Assembly (NCBI RefSeq): GCF_011064615.1
Contig: NZ_JAALJH010000017.1
Coordinates: 1 to 64,000 of the forward strand
Origin: Aquisphaera insulae
GTDB taxonomy: Bacteria > Planctomycetota > Planctomycetia > Isosphaerales > Isosphaeraceae
Reading direction: 5' to 3'
Length of the DNA stretch: 64,000 bases
The number at the start of each line of letters is the position of its first letter. Position 1 is the stretch's first letter. The translations under genes and the position numbers were made by a program. Positions 45,201-53,228 of this stretch are shown piece after piece. The notes beneath the pieces were generated by a model. It was not told where the DNA came from. It did not search any database and saw only the letters and a list, made by a program, of their open reading frames with translations.

Positions 45201-46323
45201 CTTCCACGATCAGAGTCCGCGCCCCGAGCAAGTCGGCCCGCGACGGCTTCTGAGCATAGGCCGCCACGAAGTCAATCACCTCGGACGGTGCCCGGGTCTC
45301 GATCACCAGCGATTTCGTCGAGGATGATGACCAGTTTTTCGCGCTCGGAGGTTCCGGCTCAGAGGATCGACCCGAGCCATAAAACCACGCGTCGAGCCCT
45401 TCGACTTGCTCCTTCCTGGACGTAAGGAAGACCTCGGGCTTCAAGCTCGGAGAAGTCATTGTTTGAAGGTTGGCCCAGTAGTCGTCAAGCGTGGTCACGC
45501 CATCAGGCTTCATCCCAAACAGCGAGGCGAGCCAAGCGTCCACGGCCGGAGCCCGTTCAAGCCACTCTTCAAGATTGGAGGAGTCATAAACACGAACGTC
45601 CTTCCACAAGCCTAGCGCGATCTTGGCCCTGCACCATGAGTCCTTGGCTTGCCACTTGCGCGGCGTGACGAAGACGAAGGTAGTTTGTTTGAGATCAAGG
45701 CCCAGTGGATTCTCTGATCGCTTGGCGAAATCGTCCTCAGCCTTACTCCGCGTGCTTTCCTCGGCGCTCAACTCCCAGACGCTCACCTCCTCCGGCACAT
45801 GAACGTCCGTTTCGCCAGCCTTGACGACTCCATCCCAGTCCGGTCGGTGGACCTGTTCGCCGGAGGGAAATCCGATCCACCGAAGATCGCCCGCTGTCGC
45901 CCAGATCAGGCGACGGATGAGTTCCGGCAGCTTGAACTTTCCTTGCGTGGTCTCTGCCCAGGACTCCAGATTGAGCGCCCGCACCCATCCCATCCTCCTC
46001 CCTCCAAGTTGGATCTCCTGGAAGATCTGAGGCAACTTCCCGGCCACCCGGCGGTTCCCGCGAACCTCATTCGGAATCCGCCCCGTCTCCGCCGCCGCCA
46101 TGGCGAAGAACGCATCACGACCGGCAGGATCGGCATCGAGCTTGAGAGCCTTCACATACGATTCCAGGATCTCGCGCGACTGGGGCGGCGGCATGAGTCC
46201 ACGCTCTAACCGGCTCAGATTCCCCGGGTTAAAGCCGTTGCGGTGGCAGAACTCGCGCAGGGAAAGGCCCATCGCCTTCCGCCGCGATCGAAAGAACTCA
46301 CCGAAGCTGCCGCCTGATGCCAT
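42220..46323 (-). CDS. Giant HTH / PD-(D/E)XK-like / helical-repeat protein, candidate defence effector
   Basis: 1367 residues in one intact frame. Residues about 6-62 form an XRE HTH (SLREFCHRNGFNPGNLSRLE). Residues about 95-265 look like a restriction-endonuclease-fold domain: LPELIRRLIWATAGDLRWIG, RPDWDG (Asp164), VHVPEEVSVWELS (Glu184), a basic KAEDDFAKR, TTFVFVTPRKWQAKDSW and VRVYDSSNLEEWL. Residues about 300-480 resemble the ATPase part of STAND-like proteins but have no Walker A. The rest (to 1367) is helical and unrecognised. Nucleic-acid targeting is an inference. It is divergent from the AbiE pair across a 198-bp AT-rich gap with palindromes. The GC content looks lower than that of its neighbours. 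Confidence 0.7.
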   Translation of the reverse strand: MASGGSFGEFFRSRRKAMGLSLREFCHRNGFNPGNLSRLERGLMPPPQSREILESYVKALKLDADPAGRDAFFAMAAAETGRIPNEVRGNRRVAGKLPQIFQEIQLGGRRMGWVRALNLESWAETTQGKFKLPELIRRLIWATAGDLRWIGFPSGEQVHRPDWDGVVKAGETDVHVPEEVSVWELSAEESTRSKAEDDFAKRSENPLGLDLKQTTFVFVTPRKWQAKDSWCRAKIALGLWKDVRVYDSSNLEEWLERAPAVDAWLASLFGMKPDGVTTLDDYWANLQTMTSPSLKPEVFLTSRKEQVEGLDAWFYGSGRSSEPEPPSAKNWSSSSTKSLVIETRAPSEVIDFVAAYAQKPSRADLLGARTLIVEDRNAWRSLATLTQRELLLVPAPSLTIEPELVAEAERRGHRVILAADSKQRASEFLSLPRVSRYELEKSLISSGLDEVRAQKYGRESGGSLTVLKRLLARVPSRARPPWSDPPDAPKLIPFLLAGSWDAGSEADRRILERLSELPYREIADAALKWSQGPDPLLSHRGDSRRLISRDDSWFLLGRFVQQDHLDWIRKISLEVLAEDDPAFELPPDERWLAAVRNKRLRHSSTLREGLAETLAILGARASDDISESVNAHGLADSIVRDLLHSEGWRRWASLSALLPFLAEASPGAFLDAAEKDLKRESPVLVEMFRQQDKSYFSSNPHTGLLWALERLAWDRSSLARVSLILAALDEKVSAGTFGNTPADSLIQIFMPWFPQTMTNAEERVRVLKKLIERRPKAGWRLLISLLPNQQHVAKPTSQPLWRDWSLGWSKGVTAAEYWQQVRACAGLLVEQTGNDVAHWVSLIEQMENLPEPALSAFISKLDGLTASDFIEEDRQALSRALGERIDWNRRFSTSGWALQAETISSLERIRANLDGGDPVQKHIRLFRPRWDVTFDSQGQEDTVDSGRRAALQEITAREGWEGILRLVQYAEAPGEVGAALVQSGARLANLGDAEAKILPDMLSSTDQKLVFFARGYIWARTRESGWDWIERLPMDTWSVEQVGSLLIVLPFVRKTWDLAAARGDEVSAWYWTHALEIYRGGETVEDVERAVRMLLAHKRPDAAIQVVRMAIHEKQTIESSLLMDVLECWRQVAAETTQALHPAGLRYDLSMIFETIQKQVGQEDLIVDELRLAQLEWIFLDLLDDRLALPVTLLGQLCDNPKFFVQVLGAALNGFRLLRAWRAIPGQTENGTVDERKLIDWIHRARELACERDLLKVCDERIGEVFSHAPSETDGAWPCLSVRDVIEEIDTDEVVNGFHIGILNNRGIVRKSLNEGGQQERDLAAKYRAWAKQCDLDWPRTARALHRVADAYEEDARREDARAAMDD

Positions 46324-46339
46324 CTCGTGACCCTTCTTC

Positions 46340-46358
46340 GTTGTATTGATTGTACAAC
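46340..46358. promoter_or_regulatory. Candidate operator upstream of the HTH-nuclease gene
   Basis: GTTGTA-TTGATTG-TACAAC, a 6-bp-arm palindrome 17 bp before the start codon of the minus-strand HTH gene (46323). Position suits autorepression by its XRE domain. Confidence 0.45.
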
Positions 46359-46441
46359 ATGATCCAAACCAGTCAATCGTTTCATCGAAGCCAAAACATG
46401 GACCAATTTACGGTTGTAAGTCGATTCTAGAAAGGATATTG

Positions 46442-46515
46442 TGACACTCTGTCAACAAGCTAATTGAGTAGTTGAAACAGACGCGATTCTGCACCAGGCG
46501 ATTTTCACGAAATCG
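46442..46515. promoter_or_regulatory. Candidate operators upstream of the AbiEi-like gene
   Basis: Two short inverted repeats in the AT-rich divergent gap: TGACA-CTC-TGTCA at 46442-46454 and CGATTT-TCACG-AAATCG at 46499-46515, the second ending 7 bp before the ATG. AbiEi antitoxins are known to repress their own operon through inverted repeats; binding here is untested. Confidence 0.4.
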
Positions 46516-46521
46516 AATACA

Positions 46522-47319
46522 ATGCCCGTCGTCATGGGTCCCCTGGAACTTCAGCTCCTGGCCTATGCCCAGAGCCAGGGAAGTCCGACCGTCAAGGCCG
46601 GCGAGTTCGTCAGCGCCCTAAACTGGACACCCATACAGGAACGGCAGGTCCTGAGCCGGCTGGCGGGGAAGGGGATCCTGGTGCGGGTCCGGCCGGGGTT
46701 GTACCTCGTGCCCCCTCGACTGCCGCCGGGGGGGCGATGGAGTCCGGGAGAACCCCTGGCGCTGGAGACGCTGATGAAGGATTGCGGCGGTCGCTATCAA
46801 ATCTCCGGGCCGAATGCCTTCCATCGGTACGGCTGGAACGAGCAGGTGCCGAACCGGCTCTACGTGTACAATGACAGGATCTCAGGAGACCGGCGGATCG
46901 GGCCAGTCTCGCTGACGCTGATCAAGGTCACCGCCGACCGATTGGGGAGCATCGAGACCGTCCGCACCCCCGTTGGTATCGTCATGATCTATGCTTCGAA
47001 GGCCCGGGCTTTGGTCGATGCCGTCCAGGATTGGTCGCGGTTCGACACCCTGCCCAGGTCGTTCGACTGGATCACCAGCGAGATCCGGGCCGATGAGACA
47101 TTGCCGGGAAACCTCGTGCGGGCGGCGGCTCAGTTCGGCAACATGGGGACCGTTCGGCGGATCGGGATGCACCTGGAGAGGCTCGAAGTCCAGCGAGCCT
47201 TGCTGCGGCGGTTGGAGTCGAAGCTGCGCCCTTCCTCGAGCCTGATCCCCTGGGATCCGACCCGCCCGAAACGGGGCAAGGTCGACCGCCGATGGGGAGT
47301 GATCTTCAACGATGGCTGA
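46522..47319 (+). CDS. AbiEi-type antitoxin
   Basis: 265 residues. An N-terminal winged-helix region (ERQVLSRLAGKGILVRVRPGLYLVPP) is followed by the AbiEi antitoxin domain: GRYQISGPNAFHRYGWNEQVPNRLYVYND, VRTPVGIVMIYASKARALVDAV, and WDPTRPKRGKVDRRWGVIFND. In type IV AbiE systems this protein represses its operon and counteracts the nucleotidyltransferase toxin without direct contact. The following toxin frame starts inside its last codons (8-bp overlap). The gene appears intact, while the toxin is interrupted. ATG at 46534 is an alternative start. Confidence 0.85.
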   Translation: MPVVMGPLELQLLAYAQSQGSPTVKAGEFVSALNWTPIQERQVLSRLAGKGILVRVRPGLYLVPPRLPPGGRWSPGEPLALETLMKDCGGRYQISGPNAFHRYGWNEQVPNRLYVYNDRISGDRRIGPVSLTLIKVTADRLGSIETVRTPVGIVMIYASKARALVDAVQDWSRFDTLPRSFDWITSEIRADETLPGNLVRAAAQFGNMGTVRRIGMHLERLEVQRALLRRLESKLRPSSSLIPWDPTRPKRGKVDRRWGVIFNDG

Positions 47320-48279
47320 CGAACCGGGCGAACCGGGATTTCACGCCGATCCACAGCGGTTTCGAGAGGCCCTCTCGCGGACCGAGGCGGAGACCGGCTT
47401 CAGCGCCCGGCTCATCGAGAAGGACTACTTCTGCACGCTCATCCTCGGCGACCTGACCCCGATGTTTGACCTGGGGCTCGTGTTCAAGGGCGGCTACCTG
47501 ACGCTCCCAGTAGGCGACGTCTGCTGACCCCGATGTTTGACCTGGGGCTCGTGTTCAAGGGGGGGACATGCCTGAGCAAGGTCCATGCGGTCTTCTTCCG
47601 CCTGAGCGAGGACCTCGACTTCGCCGTTTCCATCTCCCCCGCAGCCAGTCGATCGGAACGGCGGAGGATGGCCGCCCCGTTCAAGGCCCATTTCGCCGCG
47701 ATTTCATCTCGCCTCCCTTGCTTCAGGATGTCCGAGAGGATTGATCCTTGGTTCAGGGATCGCCATTACAAGGGATCGCTCTCCTACGAGTCCGCCGTGA
47801 CGGGCGAAGCCGAATCCATCAAGCTCGAGATCTCGCTCCGCGAGGAGATCATCCGTCCGACTCAGATCCTCGCGGCGAGTACCCTGCTTCTTTCTCCACA
47901 CACCGGCCTGCCAGCGATGAGGCCCGCCAGCGTCCACACCCTCTCCATCGAAGAAGCCTACGCCGAGAAGATTCGGGCGGCGCTCACCCGGCGGGGACCC
48001 GCCATCCGCGATTTCTTCGACGTCGATCATGCCATCCGGTCGTCTCTCCTCAATCCTTCTCATCCGTCGCTGCTGGGCCTCGTGAGGATGAAGCTCGCCG
48101 TGGAAGGGAATGATCCCGTCGACCTCTCGCCATCTCGTCTGGAGAGGCTCCGCGTCCAGGTGGAAGCCCAGCTACGTCCGGTGCTACGCGACCGGGATTA
48201 CCTCGCCTTCGATCTGGATCGAGTAGTCCGGAGCCTGGAGGAACTCGTGGGGGCCCTCGCGGCCGATCATGGCTACTAG
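47312..48279 (+). pseudogene. AbiEii-type nucleotidyltransferase toxin, frameshifted by a 71-bp duplication
   Basis: Two frames make one AbiEii-like protein. The 5' part (71 residues, 47312-47527) runs to LTPMFDLGLVFKGG and then into LTLPVGDVC and a stop. The 3' part (248 residues, from an internal ATG at 47533) repeats MFDLGLVFKGG and continues TCLSKVHAVFFRLSEDLDFAV, the nucleotidyltransferase motifs GG-(T)-x-LS and D-x-D, then IEEAYAEKIRAALTRRGPAIRDFFDV. Removing 47453-47523 restores one ~300-residue protein. The 3' frame keeps the catalytic motifs, so a shorter product from ATG 47533 could retain some activity. Family: type IV toxin, GTP-dependent nucleotidyltransferase. Confidence 0.8.
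47453..47561 (+). repeat. 38-bp direct repeat flanking 33 bp inside the AbiEii gene
   Basis: Copy 1 at 47453-47490 and copy 2 at 47524-47561 are identical (CTGACCCCGATGTTTGACCT at their start). The 33 bp between them (beginning CGGCTACCTGACGCTCCCAG) is not repeated nearby. The extra length is 71 bp, not a multiple of three. Recombination between the copies would restore the reading frame exactly. Confidence 0.9.
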
Positions 48280-48357
48280 GGCGTGGCGAGGGCGAGTTGC
48301 TCTCGTGCACGCCATGACCATCGCCGCAGGCCGGATACTCCGGCCAGGAGTCCAAGA

Positions 48358-48783
48358 TTGATCTGGCACGGAGTCTTCGTCCCCGAGTGGCTCTCGCTGC
48401 TCATCCTGCTCGGCCTCATCGCGGCGGTTGTGGGGTTCGCACTCTGCCTGAAGGGCCGGGCGGATGCCTCGCTGCGGAGGGCCTTCGACGGCCTCAAGGT
48501 CTCTGCGACGCCCCAGCCCTGGATGGTATTCGTCGTCTTCCACACCTACCACGGCCTGCTCGTCTACACGATCCAGACCGCGCATCACTTCTGGGCCAGC
48601 CCGGAAGATGCGCGTGTCGCCCTTTGGCGTCTGCACCGATCCAATCTGACATGGGGAATGTTCGCTCAGGGAATCGCGATCATCCCGCTGCTTTCCTACT
48701 TCAACTATCTCGCGCAGAAGCGGTCGATCGTTCGCCAGTCTGCGAAGCCCAAGTCCGGTGGGCTTGATGACGAGCTGGCCTGA
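48358..48783 (+). CDS. Small two-helix membrane protein of unknown function
   Basis: 141 residues from a TTG start preceded by CAGGAG seven bases upstream; a GTG at 48283 would add 25 Arg-rich residues. Membrane segments VPEWLSLLILLGLIAAVVGFAL and NLTWGMFAQGIAIIPLLSYF flank a soluble part with QPWMVFVVFHTYHGLLVYTI. I recognise no family. It follows the AbiE-like genes but has no visible link to them, and the next gene is convergent. Confidence 0.55.
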   Translation: MIWHGVFVPEWLSLLILLGLIAAVVGFALCLKGRADASLRRAFDGLKVSATPQPWMVFVVFHTYHGLLVYTIQTAHHFWASPEDARVALWRLHRSNLTWGMFAQGIAIIPLLSYFNYLAQKRSIVRQSAKPKSGGLDDELA

Positions 48784-48793
48784 CGGTCCGGAG

Positions 48794-50593
48794 TCAGCGC
48801 ACCTTCGCCTTCCCCGTCGTCTCCCCCACCCAGTCCGTGATCGCGGCCAGGGCCGACGGGGCGATCGTCTCCTCGATCTCGGTGTACTCGGAGAGGTTTC
48901 CGGTCTTGCAGGTCTGGAAGAGGTGGTTCAGGCCGGGGAGCTCGCGGACGACGAACTTCGTGTTGCCGCCGGACTTGAGGGCCTTCTCGATCTCGACGAG
49001 GTTCTCCTTCGGCGGGACCTGGAGGTCCTTCTCGCCGATCAGGGCCAGGACCGGGCAGGTCACCTTCTTCAGGGCGACCCTCGGGTCGAGGTCCAGGAAG
49101 TCGCGGAACCAGGGGGTCCGCACCAGCTTCAACCGGCTCTCGATCACCCCCTCGGAGGCCTTCGCTTCCTTCCGCTGGTCCTCCGGCAGGCTGGCCAGGT
49201 GGGCCTTGAACGCCTCGCGGACCTTCCCGTCGGCGACCTTCTCGTCCTTCTCCGCGCGGACGATCCGGAAGAGCTCGCGCTGGAGGTCGGTCGTCCGGTT
49301 GAGCGTCGCCTCGTCGGCCCCCAGCCCCTTGAGGATGGCCCGGCCCTGGAGGTAGATGATCTCGTCGCCGGGGAGGCCGGTGCCGGCCATCAGGACGAGG
49401 AAGGCCACGTCCTTCGACCGCGAGGCGACCAGGGGGGCGATGATGCCCCCCTCGCTGTGGCCGATCAGGCCGATCCGCGCGGGGTCGATCTCCTTGCGGG
49501 ACTTCAGGAACTCGATCCCGGCGAGGACGTCACCGGCGGTGTCCTCGCTCTTGGAGGTCAGCGTGTCGCCCGTCGAGCCCCCCACGCCCCGGTCGTCCAC
49601 CCGCAGGGCGGCGACCCCGCGGCGGGCCAGGGCGTCGGCCAGGACGAAGAACGGGCGATGCTGGAAGAGGTTCTCGTCCCGGTCCTGCGCCCCGGATCCG
49701 GTGATGAACAGGACCGCCGGGAACGGCCCGGCCCCCTCGGGCTCGGTGAGGGTGCCGGCGAGGGTGACCCCGCCGGCCTTGTTCATGTAGGTCGCATCGA
49801 TCGACCTGTACGGGAACGGGCCCTTCGGCGTCTGGGGCCGGCGGACCTCGGTGGCCTTCTCGGTCTTCTTCAGGGTCAGCGGGAACTTGTTGCCGAGCTG
49901 CGTCCAGGTCCCCTCGGCCTCGGTCCCGTCGGCGTTCAGCTTGCCCTCGTACTCGCCCTTGATGGCCTTGAGCTCGAACTTGAGCTCGGTCTTGGTCACG
50001 GACACCGAGTCCACCTTCAGGCCCTTGGCCCCCTGGTCCGGGCTGTCCATCTTCGCCATCAGGGTGCCGTCGGCCGTCTTGCCCACGTGGAAGACCAGGC
50101 GGAGCTTCAGGCCGGCTCCCAGCTCCAGTTTCCCTTCCCAGAGCTGCTCCGGGCCGACGATCTTGGGCACGGCCATGGGCGCCTTCGTCTTCTTGAACGT
50201 GAGCGGGAGCTTCGCCCCGCGCTGGGACCACGTACCGACGGCCTCGTCGCCGTCCTTGCTGAGCTTGCCCTCGTACTTCGCGGACGAGACCTTGAGGGTG
50301 AACGAGAGCTTGCCGTCGGCGATCGCGAAGGGGTCCAGGGCAAGCCCTTCGGCCCCCTCGTCCGGGCTGTCCATCGTGGCCGAGCGGATGGCCCCCTTGT
50401 CGCCCCGCGTCACGTTCAGGACCAGGGGGATCTCTCGGGCGCCGGCCTTCAGCGTCCCCTGCCAGTGCTCCACGCCCGCGGCGGGGGTGGCCTTCGGCTT
50501 CGGGGCCTTGTCTTGACCGAGCGCGGGGGGTGAGAGCAAGGCGACGGCGCACAGGGCCGGCGCGGAGATCCACATCATCGATGGCCTGCTCAT
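48794..50593 (-). CDS. Exported alpha/beta hydrolase with duplicated N-terminal module
   Basis: 599 residues. A signal peptide (ISAPALCAVALLSPPALGQ) is followed by two homologous ~95-residue modules (about 42-138 and 146-243); each has WxGxL at its start, MDSPD(E/Q)GAxGL in the middle, YEGKL and GTWxQxGxKxPLTxKKT at its end. The C-terminal hydrolase (about 255-599) has TGSGAQDRDE, RVDDRGVGGSTGD, nucleophile Ser in GLIGHSEGGIIAP and a final His in LPGLNHLFQ. Related dienelactone-hydrolase-like esterases usually have one such module. Natural substrate unknown. Confidence 0.88.
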   Translation of the reverse strand: MSRPSMMWISAPALCAVALLSPPALGQDKAPKPKATPAAGVEHWQGTLKAGAREIPLVLNVTRGDKGAIRSATMDSPDEGAEGLALDPFAIADGKLSFTLKVSSAKYEGKLSKDGDEAVGTWSQRGAKLPLTFKKTKAPMAVPKIVGPEQLWEGKLELGAGLKLRLVFHVGKTADGTLMAKMDSPDQGAKGLKVDSVSVTKTELKFELKAIKGEYEGKLNADGTEAEGTWTQLGNKFPLTLKKTEKATEVRRPQTPKGPFPYRSIDATYMNKAGGVTLAGTLTEPEGAGPFPAVLFITGSGAQDRDENLFQHRPFFVLADALARRGVAALRVDDRGVGGSTGDTLTSKSEDTAGDVLAGIEFLKSRKEIDPARIGLIGHSEGGIIAPLVASRSKDVAFLVLMAGTGLPGDEIIYLQGRAILKGLGADEATLNRTTDLQRELFRIVRAEKDEKVADGKVREAFKAHLASLPEDQRKEAKASEGVIESRLKLVRTPWFRDFLDLDPRVALKKVTCPVLALIGEKDLQVPPKENLVEIEKALKSGGNTKFVVRELPGLNHLFQTCKTGNLSEYTEIEETIAPSALAAITDWVGETTGKAKVR

Positions 50594-50629
50594 GGTAGTG
50601 CTGGTGTGCTCGAGAAAAGAGGATGGGAC

Positions 50630-50722
50630 TCTCCCCTTTCCAGGGGGGAGTTGGAGGGTGTGTACGGTGCGTGCCGAGGCGATCGAATCTACCCCCCTGA
50701 ATCCCCCTGGTAAGGGGGGAAG
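50630..50722. repeat. Dispersed intergenic repeats, copy 2 region
   Basis: CTCCCCTTTCCAGGGGGGAG at 50631-50650, and CGATCGAATCTACCCCCCTG with the downstream GGTAAGGGGGGAAG at 50680-50722. The second matches the element at 17511-17555. Both sit in the 250-bp gap between hemA and the hydrolase gene. Confidence 0.65.
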
Positions 50723-50843
50723 CGGCTTCGTGCTCGCTTCCTCACACGGATCGCGGGGGTTTCCAGAGTCGATGATGCGCCGACACGGCCTCGTTCCTGG
50801 GGAGCATTCGCCGGCCGGGCTCAATTATCGAGGCGAAGTCCAT

Positions 50844-52163
50844 TCAGGTCGTCTTCTTGAGCGAGCCCGGGGCCGGATGATCCCCCAGGCCGAACAGGTG
50901 GCGGACGGCGGAGAGGAAATGGTGCGGGGGCTGCTCCTGGGCCCCGGCGCCGGCCACGGCCGAGCGGACCGCGGCCCTGGGGTGGTGGAGGAGCTGGTTC
51001 TGGAGCCGGGCGGCCATCCGCGCGATCGCCTCCCGGTCCTCGTCGGTCAGGTTCGGACGGCTGGCGAAGAGGGCGGAGAGCTCCCGGTCGCGGACCGCCT
51101 CGGCGTTGCTGCCGATCTGCTGGAGGATCGCCCCGGCGGCCTGCTGATGGCGGAGCAGGGAGTAGCAGTCGGCCGTCTCCCGCTCGATGATCACCAGCGC
51201 CGGCTCGATCCCCCTCTGCCGCCGCTGGAGGTTCTGCTCGGCCTGGGCCCTCAGGTCGTCCACGTGGTAGAGCGCCACCTGGTCCAGGTCGCCGATCCTG
51301 GGGTCGAAGTCGCGGGGGATGGCGATGTCCAGGATCAGGGCCAGCCGGTTCCGCCGCGCACGCTGGACGCGGACGTACTGGTCGAGCGTGACGATCGGCT
51401 CGGCGGCGGCCGTCGTGCTGACGACCAGGTCGGCGTCGATGAGCGCCTGGCCCAGGCGGTCGAAGGGGACGGCGCGGCCCCCCCAGCGGCCGGCGGCGGC
51501 CTCGGCCTTCGCGGGGTCTCGGTTGGTGATGAGGATCTGGCCGGGATTGAGCCCTTTCAGGTGCTGGAGCGTCAGCTCCGCCATCTTGCCGGCGCCGATG
51601 ACCAGCACCGCCTTGTCCGCGAAGGTGTCGAAGACCTCCCGCGCCACATCCACGGCGACGCTCGCGACGGAGAGCTTGCCCTGGTCCATGCCCGTCCGCT
51701 CGCGGACGGCCTTGCCCACGCGGAGGGCCGACTGGAAGACGGTGTGGAAGACCGGGCCGACCGTCTTCCGATCGACGGCCGCGCGATACGCCTCGCGGAC
51801 CTGGCCGAGGATCTGGCCCTCGCCCAGGACCAGGCTCTCGAGGCTGGCGGAGACCCGGAAGAGGTGGCCGACCACGCCCTCGTCGTGGTAGCTGACGAGG
51901 TGCCCGGCGCAGAGGTCCGGGCGGACGCCGTGGAAGTCGGTCAGGAACGAGCAGAGCGAGTCCGCGTCGGGCACGCAGTCGGCGGCGCCGGCGAGGTAGA
52001 CCTCCACCCGGTTGCACGTCGAGAGGATGACGACCTCGCTGCCGGGGAACTCCCGCGGCAGCCGCTCCAGGGCGCGGTCGCACTTGGTGCCGTCGAAGGC
52101 CAGGGCCTCCCGCACGCCGGCCGGCGCGGACCGATGATCGACGCCCAGGGCCAGCAGCTTCAC
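50844..52163 (-). CDS. hemA: Glutamyl-tRNA reductase
   Basis: 439 residues, first committed enzyme of C5 tetrapyrrole synthesis: reduces glutamyl-tRNA to glutamate-1-semialdehyde. Catalytic Cys50 lies in STCNRVEVYL. Other family blocks are ESLVLGEGQILGQVREAY, the NADPH-binding VLVIGAGKMAELT and the dimerisation region near TDEDREAIARMAARLQNQLLHHP. A GTG start at 52163 overlaps the hemX stop (GTGA), so the two are translationally coupled. The C-terminus has a short Pro/His-rich tail. Confidence 0.95.
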   Translation of the reverse strand: MKLLALGVDHRSAPAGVREALAFDGTKCDRALERLPREFPGSEVVILSTCNRVEVYLAGAADCVPDADSLCSFLTDFHGVRPDLCAGHLVSYHDEGVVGHLFRVSASLESLVLGEGQILGQVREAYRAAVDRKTVGPVFHTVFQSALRVGKAVRERTGMDQGKLSVASVAVDVAREVFDTFADKAVLVIGAGKMAELTLQHLKGLNPGQILITNRDPAKAEAAAGRWGGRAVPFDRLGQALIDADLVVSTTAAAEPIVTLDQYVRVQRARRNRLALILDIAIPRDFDPRIGDLDQVALYHVDDLRAQAEQNLQRRQRGIEPALVIIERETADCYSLLRHQQAAGAILQQIGSNAEAVRDRELSALFASRPNLTDEDREAIARMAARLQNQLLHHPRAAVRSAVAGAGAQEQPPHHFLSAVRHLFGLGDHPAPGSLKKTT

Positions 52164-53026
52164 GGCGTGCCCCCCGCCACGCGGGCCGCGCCGTGGGCCG
52201 TGGGGAGCCGCAGCGCCTCCACCCCCACCCAGGTGAACACCAGGAACGCGAACGCCACGATCGTCAGGACCATCAGGCTCCGCCCCCTCATCGCCGGCCG
52301 GAACCTCGCGTGCAGCAGGATCGCGAAGACCGCCCACATCCCGAGCGCGCTGATGACCTTCGGGTCGCTCCAGCGGATCACCGTCATGCTCCCCGCCGCC
52401 GCCCGGGCCTTCACGCTCAGGACCATGCCGATCAGCAGCCCGAAGGTCAAGAGCGGGAAGGCCACGGTGATGGCCGCGCGATTCACCCGCTCCGACTGCT
52501 CGAGGCTGGGGAGCGAGAAGCCCGACCGGGCCGGCCGCTTGGACTTCAGCCGCCGCATCTGCGCCAGGTACATCAGCCCCGCCGCGAACGCCAGGCAGGT
52601 GCAGACCGCCCCCGCCAGCAGGAAGATGCCGTGCACCGTCCCCCAGAAGGCGACGACGCCGGATTCCATCCACTCCGACCCCCGCGGCGCGAACCAGCCC
52701 CCGGCGACGATCAGGCCCAGCACCACCGGCAGCACGAACACCCCCACGGCCACGTTCCTCGGCCAGTGGAGCATCAGGAAGAGGCCGATCAAGCCGACGA
52801 TCCACGACAGCACGATCAACGATTCGAACGGGGTCGTCACCGGCAGCAGCACCCCCTCCTTGACCGCGAGGTTGGCCAGGAAGAGCGTCTGGACGATCCA
52901 GCCCAGGGCCGTCAGGGTCACCGTCAGGTGCCAGCGGATCGGGCTGCGCACCACCAGCCTGGCCAGCTCGCCGACGAGCGCCAGGCCATAGGTCCCCGCG
53001 AAGCAGAGGATTTTCAGCCGATCCAT
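52160..53026 (-). CDS. hemX: HemX/CcsA-type cytochrome c assembly membrane protein
   Basis: 288 residues, about eight membrane helices, with the CcsA/ResC-type conserved segment around VVAFWGTVHGIFLLAGAV and MTVIRWSDPKVISALGMWAVFA. The usual WWD-like tryptophan region is reduced, as in HemX proteins encoded beside hemA. It is immediately upstream of hemA with a 4-bp overlap. Likely role: haem handling or control of HemA; the exact function of HemX is not settled. Confidence 0.85.
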   Translation of the reverse strand: MDRLKILCFAGTYGLALVGELARLVVRSPIRWHLTVTLTALGWIVQTLFLANLAVKEGVLLPVTTPFESLIVLSWIVGLIGLFLMLHWPRNVAVGVFVLPVVLGLIVAGGWFAPRGSEWMESGVVAFWGTVHGIFLLAGAVCTCLAFAAGLMYLAQMRRLKSKRPARSGFSLPSLEQSERVNRAAITVAFPLLTFGLLIGMVLSVKARAAAGSMTVIRWSDPKVISALGMWAVFAILLHARFRPAMRGRSLMVLTIVAFAFLVFTWVGVEALRLPTAHGAARVAGGTP

Positions 53027-53228
53027 TCCCGGACGTCCCCGGCGCCGCCGTTATCCCTTGCCTCGTTCGGAGCACGGCCTCGGCTCATTGTAAGGCCCCG
53101 CCCGCCCGAATCCCAGCCCGGGGCGCGGCCGGACATGCATTCACGCCGGTCCCGGGTTCCCCTCGGGGGTCGAGTCGGTCAGGATAGGGGGACGGCCCCG
53201 GCCCGCAATCCACGGAACTCGTCCTCAC

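Noticed and set aside
50844-53075. A single 743-codon minus-strand frame covering hemA and hemX
   Set aside because: Its upstream third is an out-of-frame reading of hemX; hemA properly starts at the GTG at 52163, coupled to hemX.
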